From positions 434,001 through 498,000 of the forward strand of contig NZ_ARVU01000001.1 in assembly GCF_000384415.1 (NCBI RefSeq): a stretch of DNA of 64,000 bases, in the 5' to 3' direction. The translations under genes and the position numbers were made by a program. A model generated the notes under the pieces. The model searched no databases and was not told the DNA's origin. It worked only from the letters and a program-made list of their open reading frames with translations. Source of the DNA: Cycloclasticus pugetii PS-1. Its GTDB lineage: Bacteria; Pseudomonadota; Gammaproteobacteria; Methylococcales; Cycloclasticaceae. The stretch's first letter is position 1. Each line of letters opens with the position of its first letter. Below, one piece after another: positions 55,165 to 62,912 of this stretch.

Positions 55165-57547
55165 AGGCTTTTAGAGCACTAGTTTGGATGCGGTTAATAA
55201 TTTGTAGAATGACATCATCGGTATTCATGAGCAGTGATGTTTTGGTAATGATTTGTTGAGTCGAGGTCTTTAAGAGGTCTTTTTCAACGGGGGATAGGTC
55301 TTTGGCTGTCATAACGATGATGGGAATTTCTTTGGTATTGGGTAGTTGGTGTAGTTTTTCTAAGAATGTAAAGCCATCCATTTCAGGCATCATCAGGTCT
55401 AGCAGAATCAAGTCGGGGAAGTGGTTTCTTATTTTATTAACGCCTTCTTTACCGTTGAGTGCTTTTGTTATGGTGCAACCAAAATTTTCGAGGGCTTGTT
55501 CCAGTTTAGCTATGGTGCTTACTTCATCTTCGATAATTAATATCTCAGGCATTTTGTTGTTGCTAATAGCTTTACTGACGACACGTAATAAATTGTTTTT
55601 ATTAACAGGTTTGTTAAGGTAGTCAATTGCGCCCAATTCAAAAGCTTTTTTCTTTTCATCTAAAAAGGTGCTCATGACAACAGGGATATGTGCGGTACGC
55701 TGATCAGATTTTAAAATTTGTAAAACTGTCCAGCCGTTCATTTCGGGCATCATGATGTCTAATATGATGACTGAGGGGGCGTGCTCACGGGCTTTTTTAA
55801 CACCAGCTTTGCCATCTTGAGCGGTAATGATCTTAAATGGCATTTTATTAAGGTGTCGGCTCAATAATGTGTGTACTTGGGGGTCATCATCAATGATTAA
55901 GATGGAGCCTTTAGGGCTACTTTCAGGCGAAGTGTTTTCTTTTGGTTGTTCTGCTAAATAGGTTTTTATTTTAACGAGGGTTGATATATCAATGGGTAAC
56001 GTTACCGTAAATGTTGATCCGCTCCCTTTGGCGCTATTGACCTTAATTTCACCACCCATTAGTTGGCAGATTTCCTCGCTTATCGGTAGACCTAGCCCAG
56101 TACCACCATATTGTCGAGTCGTACCACTATCTGCTTGAACAAAGGGGATGAAAACTTTATCTAATTGGCCGGGTGTCATACCAATACCGGTATCTTCTAC
56201 GCTAAAAATGAGTTGTGAGTTTTCCTTTTGTACAGACAATGTTACTTGCCCCTGTTCTGTGAATTTGCTTGCGTTTGACAATAAATTAAGGAGAACTTGG
56301 CATACCTTTACAGTGTCAGTAATGCAATCACCAAGATCGTCTGGGCATATAACATTGAAGGTGTTTCCATTTTCTTCAATTTGCTTTTGTGCGACTGTCA
56401 CGACCTGATTAATAAGTCTTGAAATAGCAATTTTTTCTGGCATCAATTCAACGCGGCCAGCTTCAATTTTAGCTAAATCGAGCACATCGTTGATTAGGCT
56501 CAATAGGTGATTGCCTGCCGTGTGAATTTTTTCTAAGTCTGCTACTTGTTGTGTAAGACCAACGTCTTGAGCATCTTCAGTTAATAATTCGCTATAACCA
56601 ATAATAGCGTTTAACGGTGTTCGTAGTTCATGTGACATATTGGCAAGAAATTCAGACTTCATTTGGTTAGCTACCTCTGCGGACTGTTTCGCTAATAAGA
56701 GTTCTTTCTCGATCGCTTGACGCTCGGTAATGTCACGCATAATACCGGTATAAAAATGCCGGTCAGCAACAACAGTTTCGCTGACAGAGAGGTCCATTGG
56801 GAAGGTGCTGCCATCTTTACGAAGGCCTGTTACTTCACGGCCGGTGCCGATATGCTCATTGTGATATAGCTCAGGTATTAATATAGTGATGTTTTTGCCA
56901 ATGACTTCTTCTGGCTGGTATTGGAAAATACGTGTGGCGGCGGCATTGAAGCTTTCAAGTGTGCCTTTGGAGTCTAAGGTGATAATGCCATCTACCACGG
57001 TGTTTAAAATGGCATTTAAACGTGCTTCACTTTCTCGAATAATAGTGCTGGCCGCCATGGCTTCGTTATGAGCCAGTTCATCTTGCACCCAGTTTGCTAA
57101 ATCGTTTAGCACTTTTTTTTCAGTGGATGAGAGTTTTTTGGGTTGTGAATCAATCAAGCATAATGTGCCGATAGCATAACCACTATTTGTTTGGAGGGGA
57201 GTGCCTGCATAAAACCGAATATTAGGTGCTGCAGTGACTAAAGGGTTGTCTTTAAATCGTGGATCTAAGAGGGTGTCTTGAACTTCAAATACATCGGATT
57301 GTAAAATAGTGTGGCCGCAGAAAGAAATTTCTCGGGATGTTTCACACACAGAAAGGCCTTGTTTGGATTTAAACCACTGGCGATCTTCATCCACTAAGCT
57401 AATTAACGCAATGGGCACGTTAAAAAACTGCTGAGCAATGTTTGTTATGCGGTCAAAGCGCTCTTCATCAGGCGTGTCAAGAATGTTGAGCTTTTTTAGA
57501 GCCTCAAGACGTTGAGTTTCATTGCTGGGTTGTTTGGGAGCATCCAT
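55154..57547 (-). CDS. hybrid histidine kinase (GAF-PAS-HisKA-HATPase-REC-REC)
   Basis: This 797-residue soluble kinase opens the six-gene operon. The domains are GAF (about 10-160), PAS (about 170-290, VVDGIITLDSKGTLESFNAAA), HisKA with FLANMSHELRTPLNAIIGYS (about 310-380) and HATPase (about 420-530, VCQVLLNLLSNASKFT, EDTGIGMT, GGTGLGLPIS). Two receivers follow (about 550-665 and 672-790). Both receivers keep their Asp (LDIMMPEMNG and LDLMMPEMDG). The last keeps Lys but lacks the usual following Pro (IITKTSLL). No Hpt domain is present. The PAS shares IGKNITILIPELYHNEH-style motifs with the membrane kinase at 17954. Confidence 0.92.
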   Translation of the reverse strand: MDAPKQPSNETQRLEALKKLNILDTPDEERFDRITNIAQQFFNVPIALISLVDEDRQWFKSKQGLSVCETSREISFCGHTILQSDVFEVQDTLLDPRFKDNPLVTAAPNIRFYAGTPLQTNSGYAIGTLCLIDSQPKKLSSTEKKVLNDLANWVQDELAHNEAMAASTIIRESEARLNAILNTVVDGIITLDSKGTLESFNAAATRIFQYQPEEVIGKNITILIPELYHNEHIGTGREVTGLRKDGSTFPMDLSVSETVVADRHFYTGIMRDITERQAIEKELLLAKQSAEVANQMKSEFLANMSHELRTPLNAIIGYSELLTEDAQDVGLTQQVADLEKIHTAGNHLLSLINDVLDLAKIEAGRVELMPEKIAISRLINQVVTVAQKQIEENGNTFNVICPDDLGDCITDTVKVCQVLLNLLSNASKFTEQGQVTLSVQKENSQLIFSVEDTGIGMTPGQLDKVFIPFVQADSGTTRQYGGTGLGLPISEEICQLMGGEIKVNSAKGSGSTFTVTLPIDISTLVKIKTYLAEQPKENTSPESSPKGSILIIDDDPQVHTLLSRHLNKMPFKIITAQDGKAGVKKAREHAPSVIILDIMMPEMNGWTVLQILKSDQRTAHIPVVMSTFLDEKKKAFELGAIDYLNKPVNKNNLLRVVSKAISNNKMPEILIIEDEVSTIAKLEQALENFGCTITKALNGKEGVNKIRNHFPDLILLDLMMPEMDGFTFLEKLHQLPNTKEIPIIVMTAKDLSPVEKDLLKTSTQQIITKTSLLMNTDDVILQIINRIQTSALKAYDT

Positions 57548-57694
57548 CCATGAGTCCTATTCAGCATACCTATGAATTAACTGTAACTCGATAGTATTAT
57601 TTTGTACATATATTTCCCCCTCACTTTTAAGATGTTTGAAATAAAATAAAGTCTTCAAATTAGGTTGATTAGTGTTTTATTTGTGTTGCCCTAG

Positions 57695-58045
57695 TTAGTC
57701 AAAAACTTTTTTGATATCGGTAAATTTTTCGGTAATGGCATGGACATTACGATAGCCCATTTCATGTAGTCTGGCTGCGGCTAAAGATGCACGGCCACCA
57801 CCTGCGCAATGGATAAGAATCAGAGTATCAGGGTCGGTGCAATGGTTTTGTACTTTCATTTCTAATAGGCCGCGAGGAATGTTGATGGCCTGTTCAAGCT
57901 TTGATTCGGTGGTCTCATGTGGTTCTCGAACATCCAAAATAATCAGGTTATTTGACTGCCCGGCAAGTTCTTTAGCTGCAACGGCATCAAGGCAATTGCA
58001 TATTTTTTGGGCTTCTTTAATAAAATCACTGGCGGGTTTGATCAT
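57695..58045 (-). CDS. rhodanese-like sulfurtransferase
   Basis: This is a 116-residue single-domain rhodanese. LIILDVREPHETTESKLEQA and the active-site loop IHCAGGGRASLAAARL with its Cys are typical. It transfers sulfane sulfur, perhaps from thiosulfate or persulfides. The first 25 residues are a non-rhodanese helix. It lies downstream of the catabolic operon but is separated from it by a terminator, so it is probably a separate unit. Confidence 0.88.
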   Translation of the reverse strand: MIKPASDFIKEAQKICNCLDAVAAKELAGQSNNLIILDVREPHETTESKLEQAINIPRGLLEMKVQNHCTDPDTLILIHCAGGGRASLAAARLHEMGYRNVHAITEKFTDIKKVFD

Positions 58046-58090
58046 GAGATTATCCTTTTGAGTAGAAGTTTAATAATAAATTTTTGACAC

Positions 58091-58120
58091 AAAAAAAGCA
58101 GCCGGGAAGGGCTGCTTTTT
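58091..58120 (-). terminator. bidirectional rho-independent terminator at the end of the catabolic operon
   Basis: GCAGCC at 58098-58103 pairs with GGCTGC at 58110-58115, flanked by seven A on the left and five T on the right, so it can act in both directions. It is 23 bases past the stop of the second aldehyde dehydrogenase gene. Confidence 0.9.
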
Positions 58121-58142
58121 AATGTTACTTAAACATAAATTC

Positions 58143-59588
58143 TTAGTGTCCAGCGCTTGCGTCAGGGAGTTGAATGGTAATCCATTTCCACTCCGTTAGT
58201 GCATCAACGTCGACCTCGATTCCTTCTCTGCCAAAGCCACTGTCGCCTGTACCGCCAAAAGGTACGTGAGGTTCGTCATACAAAGTAGGGGCGTTGATAT
58301 GAACCATGCCAGAGTCAATGTTCTCGGCAAAATCTAAGGCTTTATTTAAGTCGTTAGTAATAATAGCCGAGCTGAGTCCATAGGGCGTATCATTTGCCAT
58401 CTCGAGAGCGGCCTCATAATCTTTAACCGAATAGACCGAGGTTACAGGACCAAAAGTTTCTTCGTAGCAAACATCCATCTCTTCTGTGATCCCGGTTAGG
58501 ATCGTTGGCTCACATTTATTACCCTGCCAGTTACCGCCGGTTTCGATGGTAGCACCTTTTTCTACTGCATTGTCTATATGACGGCGTACTCGGTCACGCT
58601 GGCGTTGAGAGATAATAGGGCCAAGGATGGTGGACATTTCACGTAAGTCGCCCATAGACAGTTGGCTTGCCGCTTGTTTATAGGCTGCGATGAATTGATC
58701 ATAAATACCTTCTTCAACAATGATTCTGCTGGAGGCCATACAGGCTTGGCCTTGGTATAAAAACATACCAAAAATAGCCGTTTTGACTGCTAATCCAAGG
58801 TCAGCATCTGCCAAGATAACGAGTGGGCTTTTTCCGCCAAGCTCAAGCACGGCGTGTTTCATTTGTTTACCGCAAATTTCACCAATATGTTTACCTACTC
58901 GGCTAGAACCAGTAAACATCACTGTTTTAACCAGTGGGTGGCTGTTTAAGGTATCACCTACGTCAACACCAAAGCCAGAGACAACATTAACAGAACCCGC
59001 AGGGAAGCCGGCTTCATGCAGTAGTTGAGCAAAACGGAAAGACAGTGTTGGTGCTTCTTCTGAGGACAGTAGTACAACGGTGTTGCCCGTTGCCAAAGGT
59101 GAGGCGACTAACTTTGCTGCTTTAATCAACGGTACGTTAAACGGTGTGATGGCAGCAACAACGCCTAAAGGTTTACGTACGCTCATGCTGAGCCGGCCCG
59201 GTGTGTCAGATGGCATGGTTTGCCCAGTAACACGGCGAGCAACGCCTGCAGCAGCACGTAAATGAGTAATAGCATAGGCAATTTCAAAATTGGCTTTGTT
59301 TATTGGTGAGCCGATTTCGTCAATTAGAATGTCCGTAAACTCAGCACGATCTCTTTCCATTAAATCAGCTGCTTTACATAGCATTGCTTCGATATCTTTT
59401 GCTAATGTTTTGCTATAAGTTTGAAAGCAACGATGTGCTGCTTCTACTGCTTTGTTAATATCTGCATCATTTGACTCAGCAGCTTGGCAGTAGAGAGAAT
59501 CGTCTAACGGGTTGAGAACGTCAAAATATTTTCCACTGTCGGGTTGGGTGTGTTCACCGTTTATCCATAGATCATGTTTGGTAGTCAT
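58143..59588 (-). CDS. NAD-dependent aldehyde dehydrogenase (aromatic-aldehyde type), copy 2
   Basis: This 481-residue aldehyde dehydrogenase has the catalytic Cys in YQGQACMASSRIIVE, the general-base Glu in VLELGGKSPLVI and the cofactor region FTGSSRVGKHIGE. FNVPLIKAAKLVASPLATGN is also present. The HINAPTLYDEPHVPFGG end is common in vanillin and benzaldehyde dehydrogenases. It is nearly collinear, with most positions identical by eye, with the gene at 59645, so the two are a tandem duplicate. Aldehydes formed by the flavoprotein upstream are the likely substrates. Confidence 0.9.
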   Translation of the reverse strand: MTTKHDLWINGEHTQPDSGKYFDVLNPLDDSLYCQAAESNDADINKAVEAAHRCFQTYSKTLAKDIEAMLCKAADLMERDRAEFTDILIDEIGSPINKANFEIAYAITHLRAAAGVARRVTGQTMPSDTPGRLSMSVRKPLGVVAAITPFNVPLIKAAKLVASPLATGNTVVLLSSEEAPTLSFRFAQLLHEAGFPAGSVNVVSGFGVDVGDTLNSHPLVKTVMFTGSSRVGKHIGEICGKQMKHAVLELGGKSPLVILADADLGLAVKTAIFGMFLYQGQACMASSRIIVEEGIYDQFIAAYKQAASQLSMGDLREMSTILGPIISQRQRDRVRRHIDNAVEKGATIETGGNWQGNKCEPTILTGITEEMDVCYEETFGPVTSVYSVKDYEAALEMANDTPYGLSSAIITNDLNKALDFAENIDSGMVHINAPTLYDEPHVPFGGTGDSGFGREGIEVDVDALTEWKWITIQLPDASAGH

Positions 59589-59644
59589 GTTTGTCCTTTA
59601 ATATTAAAGTCTTTAAGTTAATGTTTTAATTGAAAAGCTTGCTA

Positions 59645-61090
59645 TTAGTGGGCTTGATCGTAGCCAGGCATTTGAATCGTAATCCATTTCCATTGTGTTA
59701 ACGCATCAATATCAACATCAACACCTTCACGACCGAAGCCACTGTCGCCAATACCGCCAAAAGGTACATGTGGTTCATCGTAAACACTTGGCGCATTGAT
59801 ATGTATCATGCCTGTTTCTACTTCATGTGCTAACGATAGCGCTTTGTTAAGGTCGTTGGTGTGAATAGCACCGCTGAGTCCATAATGTGTATCATTTGCG
59901 AGTGCTAACGCCTCTTCAGCGTTTTCAACAGAGTAAATGGAAGTCACCGGGCCAAACGTTTCTTGGCGACAGACAATCATGTCCTCGGTGACATTGGTAA
60001 GAATAGTCGGCTGACAACGGTTGCCTTCCCACTCACCACCGGTAACGAGAGTCGCCCCTTTTGATACGGCATCTTCAATATGTGTGCGTACTCGGTTGCG
60101 TTGGCGTGGTGAAATAATGGGCCCTAAGATGGTCGACATCTCATGTAAGTCTCCCATTGATAACTGCTTGGCCGCAGCGCTATACATTTCAACAAATTGC
60201 TCGTACACAGCTGCTTCTACAATAATACGGCTGGATGCAATACATGCTTGGCCTTGATAAAAGAACATACCGATAATGGCATTTTGTACCGCTAATCCAA
60301 GGTCGGCATCAGCTAAAACGATATAGGGGCTTTTACCACCGAGTTCTAGAACACAGGGTTTCATGTTACGGCCACAAATTTCGCTGATGTGTTTACCGAC
60401 TACACTGGAACCGGTGAACATAACGGCTTTTACTAGAGGGTGGTCGGTCAAAAAGTCACCAACATCCACACCGAAACCAGACACGACATTTAAGCTGCCT
60501 GCAGGAAAGCCTGCTTCTTCTATCAGTTTGGCAAAACGGAAAGAGACCGCAGGTGCTTCTTCGGAGGTTAATAATACGACAGTATTACCAGTCGCTAACG
60601 GTGAGGCAACTAATTTTGCAGCTTTTAATAAGGGAACATTAAACGGAGTAATGGCAGCAACAACGCCCAATGGCTTACGCACACTCATGCTTAAACGACC
60701 CGGTGTGTCGGATGGCATGGTTTGACCTGTAATACGACGTGCGCTACCAGCAGCAGCGCGGAGCTGGCCAATTGTTTGAGTGACCTCAAATTGTGCTTTG
60801 TTGATTGGAGAGCCGACTTCATCAATTAGGATTTCAAGGAATTCTTCACGGTCTCTTTCGAGCAGGTCAGCGGCTTTTGTAAGCATTGCTTCACGGTCTT
60901 TAGCTAAGCATTTTCGATAGCTGGAAAAGCAAGCATGAGCAGCATCTACTGCTTTGTTGATATCTGTTTGATTAGACTCGGCGGCTTTGCAATAAAGGCT
61001 GTCATCTAGCGGGTTAAGGACATCAAAATATTTTCCAGAAGCTGGTTTTGTGTGCTCTCCATTAATCCAAAGGTCATAGGTTTTAATCAT
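59645..61090 (-). CDS. NAD-dependent aldehyde dehydrogenase (aromatic-aldehyde type), copy 1
   Basis: This 481-residue paralogue of the next gene has catalytic Cys in YQGQACIASSRIIVE, Glu in VLELGGKSPYIV and the same HINAPSVYDEPHVPFGG end. It lies 141 bases after the flavoprotein gene and 56 bases before copy 2. Equal length, without gaps, indicates recent duplication. Whether the two differ in substrate is not visible. Both belong to the group with vanillin, benzaldehyde and salicylaldehyde dehydrogenases. Confidence 0.9.
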   Translation of the reverse strand: MIKTYDLWINGEHTKPASGKYFDVLNPLDDSLYCKAAESNQTDINKAVDAAHACFSSYRKCLAKDREAMLTKAADLLERDREEFLEILIDEVGSPINKAQFEVTQTIGQLRAAAGSARRITGQTMPSDTPGRLSMSVRKPLGVVAAITPFNVPLLKAAKLVASPLATGNTVVLLTSEEAPAVSFRFAKLIEEAGFPAGSLNVVSGFGVDVGDFLTDHPLVKAVMFTGSSVVGKHISEICGRNMKPCVLELGGKSPYIVLADADLGLAVQNAIIGMFFYQGQACIASSRIIVEAAVYEQFVEMYSAAAKQLSMGDLHEMSTILGPIISPRQRNRVRTHIEDAVSKGATLVTGGEWEGNRCQPTILTNVTEDMIVCRQETFGPVTSIYSVENAEEALALANDTHYGLSGAIHTNDLNKALSLAHEVETGMIHINAPSVYDEPHVPFGGIGDSGFGREGVDVDIDALTQWKWITIQMPGYDQAH

Positions 61091-61231
61091 AATAAGTATC
61101 TACTGTTAGTAAGGTTTGAAGAATAAGTTAATTAAAATAACTCGGCGTATTGTTACAACTCAATTATGCTGAGTCGTGCATTAAACAAAATGCTTAGTGA
61201 CACGACTCAGCAATAATAATATGGAGCAGTT

Positions 61232-62668
61232 TTAACCAAAAACAGACTGCGGATCGAGTGCTTTTTTAACACGGTTTTTAAGTGTTTTGAGTCCATCTAG
61301 ACTGACGGCATCAACGGCTTCTTGCATGTCCGCATCCACTAGGCAAGTAGGGTATCCTTGAGCTGAAAAGTCGTCAATAAGCTGCTTAGTGAGTTGACGT
61401 GCTTGTGCTAGTTTTTCAGCATCACCTGTAGGGTAGAGCACTTGAAGCTGCGTCATCATGGTACGCCATGTCAGCGCAAACTGACCGATGATGTTAAGCT
61501 CCGCTGGGTTGTTAACGCTTTGTAGCAGCGTTTGCATCTTAACTGCATCGTCACCATCAATTGGGCTAGCAAAATGTACATTGATGGATGAGTAGCCTGA
61601 TAAGTTTGGATTAATTGTATTGAATTTTCCATCCATCTTCATTTCACGCTGAGCCCAGATAGGGTTATTGGCAGTTTCCTCAGGCATTAAAAATTTAGCC
61701 CCTTCAATTTGGCTGAAGGCGCCATTAATAGCTTGCCATAAGAAATCAACGTTGGCTGGCATGTTATACAAAGCACCGTACATATTCCAAGCACCCAATT
61801 GGTGTTTTGTCGCCGCTTCATCGTTGTTACCAATGTCTTCCAGCGCTTCAGTAGAGAATTGCGAGGCGTCAGACTTTGCGGAAGCGACAGTTACCGTATT
61901 TGGAACCAGCATATTAATTTTCATGTCGCGCATAATCTCAACGGCTTGATTCATGGCTGCTTCGTTTGGCAGTTGAATGGCAAACGGTCTATAAGCTGGT
62001 GCCTTGGGCATTAGCCAGATACCTACTTTGGTAATAATGCCTAAGCTTGATTGGGTAAAGGTGCCGTCAATATAGGGACCAAAACCATATTTAAATAATT
62101 GCCACGAGTCGCTGTTTGGCATCGCCCCCATACCTGTACGTATTAAACGACCATTCGCAAGCATCACTTCCATACCACATTGCATCATGAGGTGGTCACC
62201 ATACGGCGTGTAGCCATAACTTCTATTGCTGATCCCACCTGAAACCGATTGAGTTGAGTTTTTATCAAAATCAACGATAAAAGGAATGTTATTGGTTTCT
62301 AAGTATTCATTGAGTTGAGCATAGCTAACGCCAGGCTCGATCAGTGCATAAGCAGCTTGAGTGTTAACTTCGATAATACTATTAAGCTTTTTAAGATCAA
62401 TAACTACGATGGCACCTTTTGCGGGAATAGGCGCGGTGTTTATTTCTCCAGGGCTTAATAGATTGAACAAGGAATAGCTTTCATCTGTGGAAGAGACCAG
62501 TAGATTTTTTAATTCATCTAGATTGCTAGGCGTTACCACGGCGATGAATTCACGCTCACCATTATTGATGCGGTCTGTTAGAAATTGATATTCTGTAGGT
62601 TGATCTGAAGCGCTAATGACGTTGTCAGCACCTAATAAGCCGTTAAGGTTTTCTATAATATTTTTCAT
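61232..62668 (-). CDS. VAO/PCMH-family FAD-linked oxidase (4-cresol dehydrogenase-like)
   Basis: This 478-residue FAD-binding protein of the vanillyl-alcohol oxidase family has the PCMH-type FAD domain (about 30-230; YALIEPGVSYAQLNEYL, STQSVSGGISNRSYGYTPYG). GMGAMPNSDSWQLF, YGFGPYIDGTFTQSSLGI and TKVGIWLMP are very close to the p-cresol methylhydroxylase flavoprotein. The protein is shorter than that enzyme (about 520). Such enzymes oxidise the para side chain of phenols to alcohols or aldehydes. The covalent-flavin residue could not be pinned down. No cytochrome c partner gene is visible in the window. Eugenol, vanillyl alcohol or p-cresol are candidate substrates. Confidence 0.75.
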   Translation of the reverse strand: MKNIIENLNGLLGADNVISASDQPTEYQFLTDRINNGEREFIAVVTPSNLDELKNLLVSSTDESYSLFNLLSPGEINTAPIPAKGAIVVIDLKKLNSIIEVNTQAAYALIEPGVSYAQLNEYLETNNIPFIVDFDKNSTQSVSGGISNRSYGYTPYGDHLMMQCGMEVMLANGRLIRTGMGAMPNSDSWQLFKYGFGPYIDGTFTQSSLGIITKVGIWLMPKAPAYRPFAIQLPNEAAMNQAVEIMRDMKINMLVPNTVTVASAKSDASQFSTEALEDIGNNDEAATKHQLGAWNMYGALYNMPANVDFLWQAINGAFSQIEGAKFLMPEETANNPIWAQREMKMDGKFNTINPNLSGYSSINVHFASPIDGDDAVKMQTLLQSVNNPAELNIIGQFALTWRTMMTQLQVLYPTGDAEKLAQARQLTKQLIDDFSAQGYPTCLVDADMQEAVDAVSLDGLKTLKNRVKKALDPQSVFG

Positions 62669-62678
62669 GCTGATAAAC

Positions 62679-62912
62679 CTATTTATATTGAGCCGGAGGC
62701 ATAATTATTGGATATGGTTTTTCAGGATCAACCCTGAAAAATGCTTCCCGTTCCTCGTAATCTATGGAAGTAGCAGGCTCACTATCTCGCCATGTAAACT
62801 CACAGGCGCTACAATGAAAGATTGTCCAAACGAGTTCACCTTGAGCATTGTGACCTTTATGTTCAACTCGGATTTTTTCTTCGGCGGCTTGGCAGCGTGG
62901 GCATAAACTCAT
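62679..62912 (-). CDS. vdcD: VdcD/BsdD-type small subunit of hydroxyarylic acid decarboxylase
   Basis: This is a 77-residue zinc-ribbon protein. The pattern CPRCQAAEEKI, then WTIFHCSACEFTWRDSEP, matches the D subunit of vanillate/4-hydroxybenzoate non-oxidative decarboxylases (CxxC...CxxC, TWRDTEP). Its role beside the UbiD-type C subunit is not fully known. It overlaps the end of the decarboxylase gene by four bases and lies ten bases before the flavoprotein gene. Confidence 0.85.
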   Translation of the reverse strand: MSLCPRCQAAEEKIRVEHKGHNAQGELVWTIFHCSACEFTWRDSEPATSIDYEEREAFFRVDPEKPYPIIMPPAQYK

